Source: CBDEFX01 sp965237635 (GTDB lineage: Bacteria; Chloroflexota; Dehalococcoidia; Lucifugimonadales; CAUZJF01). Taken from it: a DNA stretch of 64,000 nt. Shown here in pieces: positions 35,672 through 44,569 of this stretch (position 1 is its first letter; every line of letters begins with the position of its first letter). A program made the translations under genes and the position numbers. Below the pieces are notes generated by a model. The model was not told the origin of the DNA. It saw only the letters and a list, made by a program, of their open reading frames with translations, and searched no databases. Where the stretch lies: assembly GCA_965237635.1 (NCBI GenBank), contig CBDEFX010000001.1:558001-622000 (forward strand). The letters run 5' to 3'.

Positions 35672-36569
35672 ATGAGTGTTGGTCGCTGTGTTGAACGGGC
35701 GATCAACGCCAAGAATCGGGGAGACATTGAAGATGCTTTTATCCAGACAAGCATTGCAGTTGCCAGTACGTCGGACAGGGAGTATCCAACGGAGAAAAGT
35801 GACAACGCGAAATATAAGGAGTTCATCCGGCAAAACTTTGCCTTGATAACAAAGGCCGCATTTGACGTTTCATTTCGAGGACTCCGTTTAAGATATAGTC
35901 ATCCACGTCTTGCAGGTACAGCTCGGGGGTCAACTCAGCAACCTTCCTAGTCCTGTTGACGAACAGCGGCAGCAGCCGGCTCTCGAACTGCTCCTCGGTA
36001 TCGCGGACTCGCGGCCGCCTCAGCTGTATCGTTCCCGAACTCAGCGTAAGCCTCCGGGCTCTGCCGTATCCGTTCCGATAGCCGGTATCGTTGTCCGAGT
36101 CGGATCTGAGCGCCGACTTCGCCCTTCCCAGAAACGCCGTCACCTCCTCCTCCAGCAACTCCTGGATCAGCCTCTGAACCTAGCTTCGCACCCAATCCTC
36201 CAACTGCTCCCACTCCGGCCTTGACTCCGACCTACTCTCAGTGCTTTCCTTCCTCATGGGCGGTCTATCTCCTCTCTTGGGCCTCGAGCCCGTGTTGTTC
36301 AGAGAGAAGGTACACCGCCTGACTGTTTACACACTTTTTGAAGATACCTCGTGGGCTCTCAGAAAGTCTTCAAAACGCCAGACAATGGTGGCCCGTTGGT
36401 ATTACCTGCGGACCTGCTCTCTGGGATGATCGCCGCAGTTGTCGCTTCTCCTGCAAACTCGGACGAGCATTACCCGGACCAGTTCGCCATACGTATTCGC
36501 GGCAAGCCGCGGAAGCTAGGCGATATTTCAGGCAAAAGGGAATACCTAAAGAAAATGGTTGGTTTGTAG
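35672..36569 (+). pseudogene. Conserved hypothetical protein split by an IS256 remnant
   Basis: The 5' part (35672 to ~35910) reads MSVGRCVERAINAKNRGDIEDAFIQTSIAVAS...YKEFIRQNFALITKAAFD...GLRLRYSHP and has GGAGGT upstream. The 3' part (~36346-36569) reads GSQKVFKTPDNGGPLVLPADLLSGMIAAVVASPANSDEHYPD...KREYLKKM. They look like the two ends of one hypothetical protein, with the middle replaced by IS256 sequence and probably partly deleted. Function unknown. Confidence 0.6.
35911..36345 (-). pseudogene. IS256-family transposase, 5' remnant
   Basis: The minus strand encodes the N-terminal ~110 residues of an IS256 transposase: MRKESTESRSE...EQLEDWVRS, LIQELLEEEVTAFLGRAK, GYRNGYGRARRLTLSSGTIQLRRPRVRD, FESRLLPLFVNRTRKVAELTPELYL. 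A TAG at 36180-36182 stands where the family has Gln (CAG). The 3' two thirds are missing. Sequence near 36335 (tttacacactttttg) may be the terminal repeat. Confidence 0.82.
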
Positions 36570-36687
36570 AATCTCAAAGATCCCTGTTAGTGCCGGGTCC
36601 GCCCTCACGCTATTTCCCGACTCATGCAAACCCGATGGCCTCAGATGACCTTTTCGGCATTGCCTTACCCTCCTACCCGCTCCCAAA

Positions 36688-37458
36688 TCACACGAGAACC
36701 CTTTCGGGGGTCAGGAGGACGTTCAGCCGACGGCTGAGCTCGATCACCTCGTCGGCGTGATCGGGGAACCAGGCCTGGATCCAGAACTCACGCTCGAAGA
36801 AGGCCAGCGGTGACATGCCGGCACGTCTGATGCCGACGGGCATGACCAGGCCGCTGAAGTTGATGAAGCTGACCTCTTCGAGGATCCGCCCGTGAGCGGC
36901 CAAGCCGGCATCTATTGGGCATAGGGCCTTGATGCTATCGAGGCTCTCGGCCACGCAGCGTAGGCAGAAGGCGTGGGTGCGGCTCAGCAGGCCCTCCGGC
37001 AGAGCCTTCAAAATCGTGCGCATGGTCAACCCTGAAAAAACCGTGTCGTCGATTACGGCCAGGGATTCGACTTCCTCAAGCCCTTGGAGCTGGTCATTTA
37101 GCGGCCGGTCCGAAAGGCTGACGACGCTGTAAGCACCTCGGCCGTCCTCGACTCGCGTAACGTCGACCCTGCGCCTCGCGGGAAACCAGCCGGTGCGCGC
37201 GTTCAGGTGCTCAGCTACGCGCTCCCCGGCGCGGCCGATGCCTATGGTCATGGCGAACGGAGAGTGGTCACCGCGGGATATCAGCCTCTCGACCTGCTCG
37301 TCCTGGGTCAGCACAACCGCGTGCGCGTTGCTACGGATCAGGCCAAGGAGCTCTTCAGTCAGGCGAGACGCATCAGACGCGTCCCCGTATTCCCGCCGGA
37401 CGGCCTCGCTCAGGTCATCGTGAACGTACAGCACGCGAGGTGTCGGCGGCGTGAGCAC
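36688..37458 (-). CDS. Phosphoribosyltransferase-domain protein
   Basis: A 256-residue protein with the type I PRTase signature LAVIDDTVFSGLTMRTIL (~134-151), where the two Asp bind PRPP. The surrounding fold elements (TIGIGRAGERVAEHL) fit, but the flanking domains are unlike the common purine or pyrimidine enzymes. It follows egtD by 16 bases on the same strand, so the two are probably co-transcribed. A direct role in ergothioneine metabolism is not established; the hint comes only from location. Intact. Confidence 0.75.
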   Translation of the reverse strand: MLTPPTPRVLYVHDDLSEAVRREYGDASDASRLTEELLGLIRSNAHAVVLTQDEQVERLISRGDHSPFAMTIGIGRAGERVAEHLNARTGWFPARRRVDVTRVEDGRGAYSVVSLSDRPLNDQLQGLEEVESLAVIDDTVFSGLTMRTILKALPEGLLSRTHAFCLRCVAESLDSIKALCPIDAGLAAHGRILEEVSFINFSGLVMPVGIRRAGMSPLAFFEREFWIQAWFPDHADEVIELSRRLNVLLTPERVLV

Positions 37459-37474
37459 GAGTCTATCTGCCTAC

Positions 37475-38467
37475 CTAACTCAGCATCGCCAGCGCCAGGG
37501 CGTAGGTCCCATCAACGTCGGTGTACCAGCGCTCAAGCCCCATGCCAGTCCCTTTCAACATGGTCTCCGTTGATTGGCGGGTGAACTTGTAGGAGCTCTC
37601 AGTCCATATGCTCTCACCCGCCGACAGTTGGACCGTCAGGTCGAGGCTTCCCAGACGGGCCGTCTGAGCCGACTCTGCCACCAGGTGCATCTCGATTCGG
37701 CTGGCTTCAAGGTCATAGTAGGCGTGGTGGCGAAACGACCCTGGGTCGAAGTCGGCGTCGAGCCCCTGGTTCACCACCCGCAGGATGTTGCGGTTGAACT
37801 CTGCAGTTACGCCACCGGCGTCGTTGTACGCGGCCTCCATGACGGCGACTTCCTTCTGTAGATCGACTCCCAACAACAGCCGGTCGTCCGGAGCCAGGAG
37901 CCGCCGTATTCGCTCTAGGAGGTCGCGACGAGCTACAGGGTCCAGGTTTCCGATAGTGCTGCCGAAGAAAACGACCAGCCTCCTCCCGATCGACCCCGGC
38001 ACGCTCGACAGGTGACGCTCGAGGTCACCTATCACACCGTATATCTCCAGGTAGGGGAAGTCTTCGACCAGCCGAGCGCTCGCCGTCCCCATAGCCTCTC
38101 GATCGAGGTCGAAAGGCACGTATCTCGTTAAGTAGCCAGACGCACCGTCCCCCTTAAGGAGGTGGCGGACCTTGGGCGAGGTACCCGGACCGAGCTCGAT
38201 GATCTCCCGGGGATGCAACTTGGAGACCAGCTCGCCCCCAATCGACTCGATGATGCCTTGCTCTGCCCGAGTAAGGTAGTACTCCGGCAGCTGGGAGATG
38301 CGCTCGAAGAGGGCCGATCCTCTCGGGTCGTAAAAGTACTTGGAAGGCAGGTACTTCGGTCGACTTGTGAGTCCCAGCCGGACGTCCCGCGCCAGCGTAC
38401 TCTGGAATCCGCCCTGGTCTACTTGGACTGTCGTCTGAGAGATGGACAAGTTTTCACTCTCACCCAT
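37475..38467 (-). CDS. egtD: L-histidine N-alpha-methyltransferase EgtD
   Basis: EgtD trimethylates histidine to hercynine, the first step of ergothioneine synthesis. About 330 residues with LTSRPKYLPSKYFYDPRGSALFERISQLPEYYLTRAEQ, SAM motif IIELGPGTSPKVRHLL, FFGSTIGNLDP, LLGVDLQKE, FRHHAYYDLEASRIEMHL and a C-terminal YKFTRQS. ATG at 38467 is taken as start although it lies within a TTCGACTTCGCTCAGG-type repeat; a TTG at 38449 is possible. The adjacent egtB (43283-44569) is now separated from it by 4.1 kb of IS1182 elements and a MITE. Confidence 0.93.
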   Translation of the reverse strand: MGESENLSISQTTVQVDQGGFQSTLARDVRLGLTSRPKYLPSKYFYDPRGSALFERISQLPEYYLTRAEQGIIESIGGELVSKLHPREIIELGPGTSPKVRHLLKGDGASGYLTRYVPFDLDREAMGTASARLVEDFPYLEIYGVIGDLERHLSSVPGSIGRRLVVFFGSTIGNLDPVARRDLLERIRRLLAPDDRLLLGVDLQKEVAVMEAAYNDAGGVTAEFNRNILRVVNQGLDADFDPGSFRHHAYYDLEASRIEMHLVAESAQTARLGSLDLTVQLSAGESIWTESSYKFTRQSTETMLKGTGMGLERWYTDVDGTYALALAMLS

Positions 38468-38709
38468 TCGACTTCGCTCAGGGAAGGCTCTCGATCCTCT
38501 CCCATCAAGGGGCTTAGCCGAGAATTGGCCATGCCGGTTAATTGTGGCACCCGTTGGATAACGACACCGGAGCAGGGCGCACGCCATGCGCCCCTACGTA
38601 CTCCTAATACAGAGGTGGGGCAACTGTCAGTTGGGGGCCAACCTCCTTCGATACTGCGCCTTCGGCGCCTACTCGGGACTGGCGGGATGAACGGGGTTGG
38701 TGAGGTTTT
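38468..38709. other. Repeat-rich leader region of egtD
   Basis: No gene is seen. It contains a TTCGACTTCGCTCAGGGAAG unit beside the egtD start (38468-38485) and a diverged copy (38646-38693) of the tactcgggactggcggg repeat found at 7118-7150. It would form most of a ~350-base untranslated leader if transcription starts near 38817. Confidence 0.45.
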
Positions 38710-38853
38710 GAAAAAGTGTCTCATTCTGTCTCATTGTGTCTCGTTCAGCTACAGATTTTACCGTGCCGCGAGACAGTGGGGCAAAAGAAATGAGACAGGC
38801 CGCTTGGGTCTGTCCCTAAGAATAAGTATAGCACCGATGTTCGCGGTTGTCGA
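38710..38853 (-). promoter_or_regulatory. Promoter-leader element upstream of egtD (copy 1 of 2)
   Basis: On the minus strand: TCGACA (38848-38853), 17-base spacer, TATACT (38825-38830), then a leader with GGGACAGACCCAAGCGGCC and complementary blocks CTGTCTCATT/AATGAGACAG and TGTCTCG/CGAGACA. It ends with three 10-base direct repeats of AATGAGACAN type. A diverged homologue lies upstream of egtB at 44698-44838. Confidence 0.55.
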
Positions 38854-38954
38854 GGGCTCGGGATTGCATGCAGGGCCTTTCGGTTTTCCCTGAAATACCC
38901 GGAGGCGGTGTCATTCCGAGGCTCCGCGAGGAATCTAGACGGTCATCATTAACC

Positions 38955-38960
38955 AACGTT
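38955..38960. repeat. AACGTT junction at left edge of the IS1182/MITE array
   Basis: AACGTT palindrome. The same hexamer separates all members of the array: 40944-40949, 42932-42937 and 43099-43104. Confidence 0.85.
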
Positions 38961-40943
38961 GATTCCCTCGTAACAAGGCCTGTTTGAGATGAGCCCTGGC
39001 GTGCGAAGGTGGTCTGGAGCGGAGGAGGCCACGGGATGCCGGCTGCTGGCCTCACCGCACCATCTGCCGCGCTCAGGACAAGCGTGATCCCGTTGCGGTA
39101 CCCCTTCCGTGGCTCAGGGCACCCGGTGGAAGCTGTGGAGCGGCGCCCTCATGCGGCCGCGACCGCAGGTACCGTCCCGACCGCCCGCTGAGCCGTGTTC
39201 TCCATCTCCACCAGGCGTGCATGGACCATCCGCTTGAAGTTACACGCCAACGCCTTCAGGTAGACGGCAAGCCGCACCCGACGGCCCCCTCGCACCCGCA
39301 AGCGCCCAAGCCCGTGGGCGCGCTTCAGCTCGGAGTTCGTTCCCTCGATACCAGCCCTTATGGCATACCGCTTGCGCCACTCCTCGGTGGCCTCGGCCCT
39401 CCGGCGCCGCTCGATGTTCACCTTCACCAGGTCCGCCTTGAGAACGTAGGCCCCCGCACGCCGGTCCAGTTTCACTGGGCAACGGGATCGCAAGGGGCAG
39501 GGCTCGCATGTTGTCCCGGCAAAGTGGACCTCTACCCGCTCCGGCGCATCCTCCAACTCGTACTCCTCGATGGACGGGTGGCCGGCGGGGCACACCGTGG
39601 CCTGCTCCCCTGTGACGTTGATCTGGAAGTCCGCGGCGGTGAGCGGCGGTGGTCCGTCACGCTCTCCTTCGTGCGAGTTCCCCGGCGCCGACCCCGCCAC
39701 CGGGCTCACCAGTTCCGTTCCCCGGCGCGAGGCTTCGAAGGCGTTGCGGCCCGACCCATACGCCGTGTCGACGAAGAGCTCGTCCGGTCGGACCTTCCGC
39801 TCCGCGAGCCCGTCAACGACCGGCGCGCTCACGTCGGTGTCGCTCCCACTCGAGGGGGTCACCTCCACGTGGGTGATGAGCTGGGTGGCGTTCTCCTCGT
39901 GGCAGGTCTCCGCCACCTGCACCTCGTACCCCTTCCCCTTGTGGCCGCTGTAGGTCACATCCGGGTCGTGGGGCGATTGCAGCGAGTCGGCGGACACCTG
40001 CTTCGGGTCCTTCAGGGCCACGGGCACCTTGCATTCCCCAGCATCGTCATCATCGTCCCCCGGGCGCCCGTCCCGGTGTTTGCCCACATGGCACTGCTCC
40101 CGCAGCAGCCGCTCCAGCAGCCGGTACTCCTCCAGCTGGGCAGCAGTCGTGCCACGGAACCGGTCCACCAGCCGGTAGAGGTCCCGGGCACAGACCGAAA
40201 GGCGTCGCCGACCCTCCCCCGTGTGGGCGTCCTCGTAGTGGGTCGCCTCGTCTTCTTCCTTCAAATAGCGCCCTAGGAGGCCCTCCGGAACCACAGGGCG
40301 AAGCTCTGGGTGCTCCCAGCGCAAGGCCCGCAGGAACAACCGCATCGTCTCACAGAACAGGCCCAGCCGGGTGAGTGTGGCGATGTTGCTCATGATGTGG
40401 GTGGAGTCCAGCCGTTGCTTTCCGGTGCGTATGCCCAGCGCCTGGATGATCCGGTCCGTGGTCTCCCGGAAAGCCAGCCGGCCACCATCGTGCTGCATCA
40501 GGCGAACTCGGAAGTTGTGGAGGGTCTTCTGGGGCAGGTGGGTCTCCTCGATGTCCAGCCGCAGGGCGTGGTGCCAGAGCAGGTTGAACTCTAGCTGCTC
40601 CAGGGCTTCACCGTCGGTGAGGTTGAACATCTCTTTGAGAAGGTGGACCCCGAGGACGGTCTGCACCGCCCGGTTGGGACGGCCGTTGTCCGCGCAGTAC
40701 ATCGGAGCAAAGAGCTCCTCGTCAATCAGGGGGAGTGCCTCGTTTCGGAAAACCTCGGCCCAACTTCTCTCCAGGCGCTTAGCCTTCTTCGGCGTCACCA
40801 GGAACCGGGACTGCCAGAGGCTCTCTTGCGGGTCTCGTATTCGGAACATCCTCCCCTCCCTCGGCCAGGCGCAGCGCCCACGACCTTTTATTACATTATC
40901 CCCACCTTGCCCCAGGCTGGCGAGGGGTTTTTACGAACAAATC
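38961..40943 (-). mobile_element. IS1182-family element A
   Basis: 1983 bases. Ends are GATTCCCTCGTAACAAGGCC and, at the other side, TTTTTACGAACAAATC, an imperfect inverted repeat. AACGTT borders both ends. Element B follows directly after the shared AACGTT, in the same orientation. Confidence 0.92.
39149..40849 (-). CDS. IS1182 transposase, copy A
   Basis: A 566-residue DDE transposase of the IS1182 family. The N-terminus (ESLWQSRFLVTPKKAKRLERSWAEVFRNEALPLIDEELFAPMYCADNGRPNRAVQTVLGVHLLKEM) is the DUF772-type region. The middle has QRLDSTHIMSNI and LFVDTAYGSGRNAFEAS with catalytic acids. A Cys cluster (CEPCPLRSRCP) and RAGIEGTNSELKRAHGLGRLRVRG near the end are typical. GGGAGGGGAGG directly precedes the ATG. 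Intact, thus potentially active. Confidence 0.93.
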   Translation of the reverse strand: MFRIRDPQESLWQSRFLVTPKKAKRLERSWAEVFRNEALPLIDEELFAPMYCADNGRPNRAVQTVLGVHLLKEMFNLTDGEALEQLEFNLLWHHALRLDIEETHLPQKTLHNFRVRLMQHDGGRLAFRETTDRIIQALGIRTGKQRLDSTHIMSNIATLTRLGLFCETMRLFLRALRWEHPELRPVVPEGLLGRYLKEEDEATHYEDAHTGEGRRRLSVCARDLYRLVDRFRGTTAAQLEEYRLLERLLREQCHVGKHRDGRPGDDDDDAGECKVPVALKDPKQVSADSLQSPHDPDVTYSGHKGKGYEVQVAETCHEENATQLITHVEVTPSSGSDTDVSAPVVDGLAERKVRPDELFVDTAYGSGRNAFEASRRGTELVSPVAGSAPGNSHEGERDGPPPLTAADFQINVTGEQATVCPAGHPSIEEYELEDAPERVEVHFAGTTCEPCPLRSRCPVKLDRRAGAYVLKADLVKVNIERRRRAEATEEWRKRYAIRAGIEGTNSELKRAHGLGRLRVRGGRRVRLAVYLKALACNFKRMVHARLVEMENTAQRAVGTVPAVAAA

Positions 40944-40949
40944 AACGTT

Positions 40950-42931
40950 GATTCCCTCGCAAAAAGGCCTGTTTGAGATGAACCCTGGCGTGCGAAGGGG
41001 CCTGGAAGGGAGGAGGCCACGGGATGCCGGCTGCTGGCCTCACCGCACCATCTGCCGCGCTCAGGACAAGCGTGATCCCGTTGCGGTACCCCTTCCGTGG
41101 CTCAGGGCACCCGGTGGAAGCTGTGGAGCGGCGCCCTCATGCGGCCGCGACCGCAGGTACCGTCCCGACCGCCCGCTGAGCCGTGTTCTCCATCTCCACC
41201 AGGCGTGCATGGACCATCCGCTTGAAGTTGCACGCCAACGCCTTCAGGTAGACGGCAAGCCGCACCCGACGGCCCCCTCGCACCCGCAAGCGCCCAAGCC
41301 CGTGGGCGCGCTTCAGCTCGGAGTTCGTTCCCTCGATCCCGGCCCTTATGTCATACCGCTTGCGCCACTCCTCGGTGGCCTCGGCCCTCCGGCGCCGCTC
41401 GATGTTCACCTTCACCAGGTCCGCCTTGAGAACGTAGGCCCCCGCACGCCGGTCCAGTTTCACTGGGCAACGGGATCGCAAGGGGCAGGGCTCGCATGTT
41501 GTCCCGGCAAAGTGGACCTCTACCCGCTCCGGCGCATCCTCCAACTCGTACTCCTCGATGGACGGGTGGCCGGCGGGGCACACCGTGGCCTGCTCCCCTG
41601 TGACGTCGATCTGAAAGTCCGCGGCGGTGAGCGGCGGTGGTCCGTCACGCTCTCCTTCGTGCGAGTTCCCCGGTGCCGACCCCGCCACCGGGCTCACCAG
41701 TTCCGTTCCCCGGCGCGAGGCTTCGAAGGCGTTGCGGCCCGACCCATACGCCGTGTCGACGAAGAGCTCGTCCGGTCGGACCTTCCGCTCCGCGAGCCCG
41801 TCAACGACCGGCACGCTCACGTCGGTGTCGCTCCCACTCGAGGGGGTCACCTCCACGTGGGTGATGAGCTGGGTGGCGTTCTCCTCGTGGCAGGTCTCCG
41901 CCACCTGCACCTCGTACCCCTTCCCCTTGTGGCCGCTGTAGGTCACATCCGGGTCGTGGGGCGATTGCAGCGAGTCGGCGGACACCTGCTTCGGGTCCTT
42001 CAGGGCCACGGGCACCTTGCATTCCCCAGCATCGTCATCATCGTCCCCCGGGCGCCCGTCCCGGTGTTTGCCCACATGGCACTGCTCCCGCAGCAGCCGC
42101 TCCAGCAGCCGGTACTCCTCCAGCTGGGCAGCAGTCGTGCCACGGAACCGGTCCACCAGCCGGTAGAGGTCCCGGGCACAGACCGAAAAGCGTCGCCGAC
42201 CCTCCCCCGTGTGGGCGTCCTCGTAGTGGGTCGCCTCGTCTTCTTCCTTCAAATAGCGCCCCAGGAGGCCCTCCGGAACCACAGGGCGAAGCTCTGGGTG
42301 CTCCCAGCGCAAGGCCCGCAGGAACAACCGCATCGTCTCACAGAACAGGCCCAGCCGGGTGAGTGTGGCGATGTTGCTCATGATGTGGGTGGAGTCAAGC
42401 CGTTGCTTTCCGGTGCGTATGCCCAGCGCCTGGATGATCCGGTCCGTGGTCTCCTGGAAAGCCAGCCGGCCACCGTCGTGCTGCATCAGGCGAACTCGGA
42501 AGTTGTGGAGGGTCTTCTGGGGCAGGTGGGTCTCCTCGATGTCCAGCCGCAGGGCGTGGTGCCAGAGCAGGTTGAACTCTAGCTGCTCCAGGGCTTCACC
42601 GTCGGTGAGGTTGAACATCTCTTTGAGAAGGTGGACCCCGAGGACGGTCTGCACCGCTCGGTTGAGACGGCCGTTGTCCGCGCAGTACATCGGAGCAAAG
42701 AGCTCCTCGTCAATCAGGGGGAGCGCCTCGTTTCGGAAAACCTCGGCCCAACTCCCCTCCAGGCGCTTAGCCTTCTTCGGCGTCACCAGAAACTGGGACT
42801 GCCAGAGGCTCTCTTGCGGGTCTCGCGCTCGGAACATCCTCCCCTCCCTCGCCCGGGCGCTGCCCCAACGCCCTTTCCCCACATTATCCTCCCATTGCCC
42901 CCGGAGGACGAGGGGTTTTTACGAGGGAATC
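40950..42931 (-). mobile_element. IS1182-family element B
   Basis: 1982 bases, nearly identical to element A and in the same orientation, bordered by AACGTT at 40944-40949 and 42932-42937. The ends are GATTCCCTCGCAAAAAGGCC and TTTTTACGAGGGAATC. A and B share one AACGTT between them. Confidence 0.92.
41137..42837 (-). CDS. IS1182 transposase, copy B
   Basis: 566 residues, the same protein as copy A with a few substitutions (for example KRYDIRAGIEG instead of KRYAIRAGIEG). The frame is open upstream to 42882, but alignment with copy A and a GGGAGGGGAGG sequence fix the start at 42837 (MFRARDPQESLW). Intact. Confidence 0.93.
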   Translation of the reverse strand: MFRARDPQESLWQSQFLVTPKKAKRLEGSWAEVFRNEALPLIDEELFAPMYCADNGRLNRAVQTVLGVHLLKEMFNLTDGEALEQLEFNLLWHHALRLDIEETHLPQKTLHNFRVRLMQHDGGRLAFQETTDRIIQALGIRTGKQRLDSTHIMSNIATLTRLGLFCETMRLFLRALRWEHPELRPVVPEGLLGRYLKEEDEATHYEDAHTGEGRRRFSVCARDLYRLVDRFRGTTAAQLEEYRLLERLLREQCHVGKHRDGRPGDDDDDAGECKVPVALKDPKQVSADSLQSPHDPDVTYSGHKGKGYEVQVAETCHEENATQLITHVEVTPSSGSDTDVSVPVVDGLAERKVRPDELFVDTAYGSGRNAFEASRRGTELVSPVAGSAPGNSHEGERDGPPPLTAADFQIDVTGEQATVCPAGHPSIEEYELEDAPERVEVHFAGTTCEPCPLRSRCPVKLDRRAGAYVLKADLVKVNIERRRRAEATEEWRKRYDIRAGIEGTNSELKRAHGLGRLRVRGGRRVRLAVYLKALACNFKRMVHARLVEMENTAQRAVGTVPAVAAA

Positions 42932-42937
42932 AACGTT

Positions 42938-43098
42938 GATTCTCTCGTAAAAAGTCTGTGTAGGTCGAATTAGAACAAACGTACCCACACCTGGGTACAA
43001 TATACAGTCTCTGTTCCGTACACTACCCCAACATACGGTAGCGCGCAGATGTGCTAAATCGCTGGAACTTCCTCAAAACGGGTTTTTACGAGGGAATC
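42938..43098. mobile_element. MITE 1, 161 bp, with IS1182-type ends
   Basis: A non-coding element beginning GATTCTCTCGTAAAAAG and ending TTTTTACGAGGGAATC, the terminal repeats of IS1182 B. AACGTT borders both sides. The interior (gggtacaatatacagtctctg..., no frame) is unrelated to the transposase. An inverted homologue of identical length is at 58536-58696. Probably mobilised by the IS1182 transposase. Confidence 0.88.
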
Positions 43099-43282
43099 AA
43101 CGTTAGCTTACCTCAACCATTTAGATTCCTCGTCGAGGACTTCTCGGAATGACAAGAATCCACAACCGAAAGACCCTAGATTGGAGGCGACTTCCTGTAC
43201 AAAGCGTCCGCCAAGGGAGAGGTAAGTCCCTTTCCCCCTAGATAGGGGTGAAGCCTCCTGTCGCGTCTTACCTGACAGAGCG

Positions 43283-44569
43283 CTATGCGTCTTCTGCCAA
43301 ACGGATGCCCGAGAACTGCCAGCGGGCATCGGGAGGGAAGAAGTTGCGGTAGGTCGCTCGGATGTGCGATTGAGGAGTAGCGCAAGAGCCGCCCCTGAGG
43401 ACCATCTGGTTCACCATGAACTTGCCGTTATACTCGCCGATGTCACCTTCGAACGGACGGAAGCCCGGATAAGCGACGTATGGGCTCTGAGTCCACTCCC
43501 ACACGTCGCCGATCAGCTGTTTTAGATCACCGTTGTCGCCGTTGGCGGAAAGCGGATGGTAGACTCCCGACTCCAGAAGGTTGCCATCCATTGGCTGCCC
43601 CTCAGCGGCCTGCTCCCACTCATGCTCCGTAGGCAGCCGCTTATGAGTCCAGCGAGCATATGCGTCTGCCTCGTAGTAGCTAACGTGCACTAGCGGCGCG
43701 TGGTCGTCCACCGGTAACATCCCAGAGAGGGTCTGTGTCCACCACCGGCCGTCGACCTTCTCCCAGTAAAGAGGCGCGCTCCAACCCTGGTCCTGGACTA
43801 CTTTCCAGCCATCCGAGAGCCACAGGTCCCGGCGCTCATAGCCCCCAGAGTCGATGAACTCCAGGTATTCACCGTTCGTCGTCAGCCGTGAGGCCAGGCG
43901 GTACGGGCCGTTGTATGTTCGATGTCTCGGCCATTCGTTGTCGAAGGCGAATCCCGATCCGTCGTGGCCGACCATGTGAAGCCCAGGCTCGAACTCGACC
44001 CACTGCAGGGGCGCCGAGTCCAACTGAGGAGGTCGACGCTCGTAATACGCGGGACGAAGCGGATTTACGGCCATGTTGTACTTAATGTCCGTCAGCAGCA
44101 GCTCCTGGTGTTGCTGCTCGTGGTTGACGCCGAGGGCTATCAGAGACCCGATGCCTAGCAGGCGCTCCGGCTCGGTGATCTCGACTAGCTCGGAGATAGC
44201 CCGGTCGACATGACTGCGATACTCGTACACCTCCGCGACCGTGGGCCGGGCGAGGTGTCCGCGATGCGTTCTCAGGTACTGTGGGCCAACGCTGCCGTAG
44301 TAGGAATTGAAGAGGTACTCGTACTTGGGATCGAGCGGCCGGTAGCCAGGCAGGTGCCTCTTGAGAAGGAACGTTTCGAAGAACCATGATACGTGGGCCA
44401 GGTGCCACTTGGCGGGGCTGACGTCGGGCATCGCCTGGACGACATAGTCCTCCACGGCCAGAGGCTCGCATAGACGCTCGGTCGTCTGCCGCGCGTCCTG
44501 GTATTCAGCGATCAGCGTCGCCGGCTCGCTGGGGATGCCTTGGAACAAGGGTTGAGGGTTTGGGTTCAT
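43283..44569 (-). CDS. egtB: Ergothioneine sulfoxide synthase EgtB
   Basis: EgtB is a non-haem iron enzyme that joins hercynine with a thiol (gamma-glutamylcysteine or cysteine) and O2 to form the sulfoxide precursor of ergothioneine. About 428 residues: an N-terminal DinB-like domain with iron ligands in KWHLAHVSWFFETF and the HxxxHxE-type NHEQQHQELLLTDIKYN, then an FGE-sulfatase domain (PVHVSYYEADAYARWTHKRLPTEHEWE-like, GDVWEWTQSPY, VLRGGSCATPQSHIRATYRNFF). Start ATG 44569 begins MNPNPQPLFQGIPSEPATL; the frame is open further upstream. The gene is intact. Its former neighbour egtD lies beyond the IS1182/MITE array. Confidence 0.92.
   Translation of the reverse strand: MNPNPQPLFQGIPSEPATLIAEYQDARQTTERLCEPLAVEDYVVQAMPDVSPAKWHLAHVSWFFETFLLKRHLPGYRPLDPKYEYLFNSYYGSVGPQYLRTHRGHLARPTVAEVYEYRSHVDRAISELVEITEPERLLGIGSLIALGVNHEQQHQELLLTDIKYNMAVNPLRPAYYERRPPQLDSAPLQWVEFEPGLHMVGHDGSGFAFDNEWPRHRTYNGPYRLASRLTTNGEYLEFIDSGGYERRDLWLSDGWKVVQDQGWSAPLYWEKVDGRWWTQTLSGMLPVDDHAPLVHVSYYEADAYARWTHKRLPTEHEWEQAAEGQPMDGNLLESGVYHPLSANGDNGDLKQLIGDVWEWTQSPYVAYPGFRPFEGDIGEYNGKFMVNQMVLRGGSCATPQSHIRATYRNFFPPDARWQFSGIRLAEDA

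Noticed and set aside
40948..42582. 544-residue open frame antisense to the IS1182 transposase (and 39221-40276)
   Set aside because: High GC keeps the opposite strand open; it duplicates with the IS and has no protein-like features.
38955..43104. CRISPR or other array of repeats
   Set aside because: The repeats are IS termini with 2-kb transposase units, not short repeat-spacer units.
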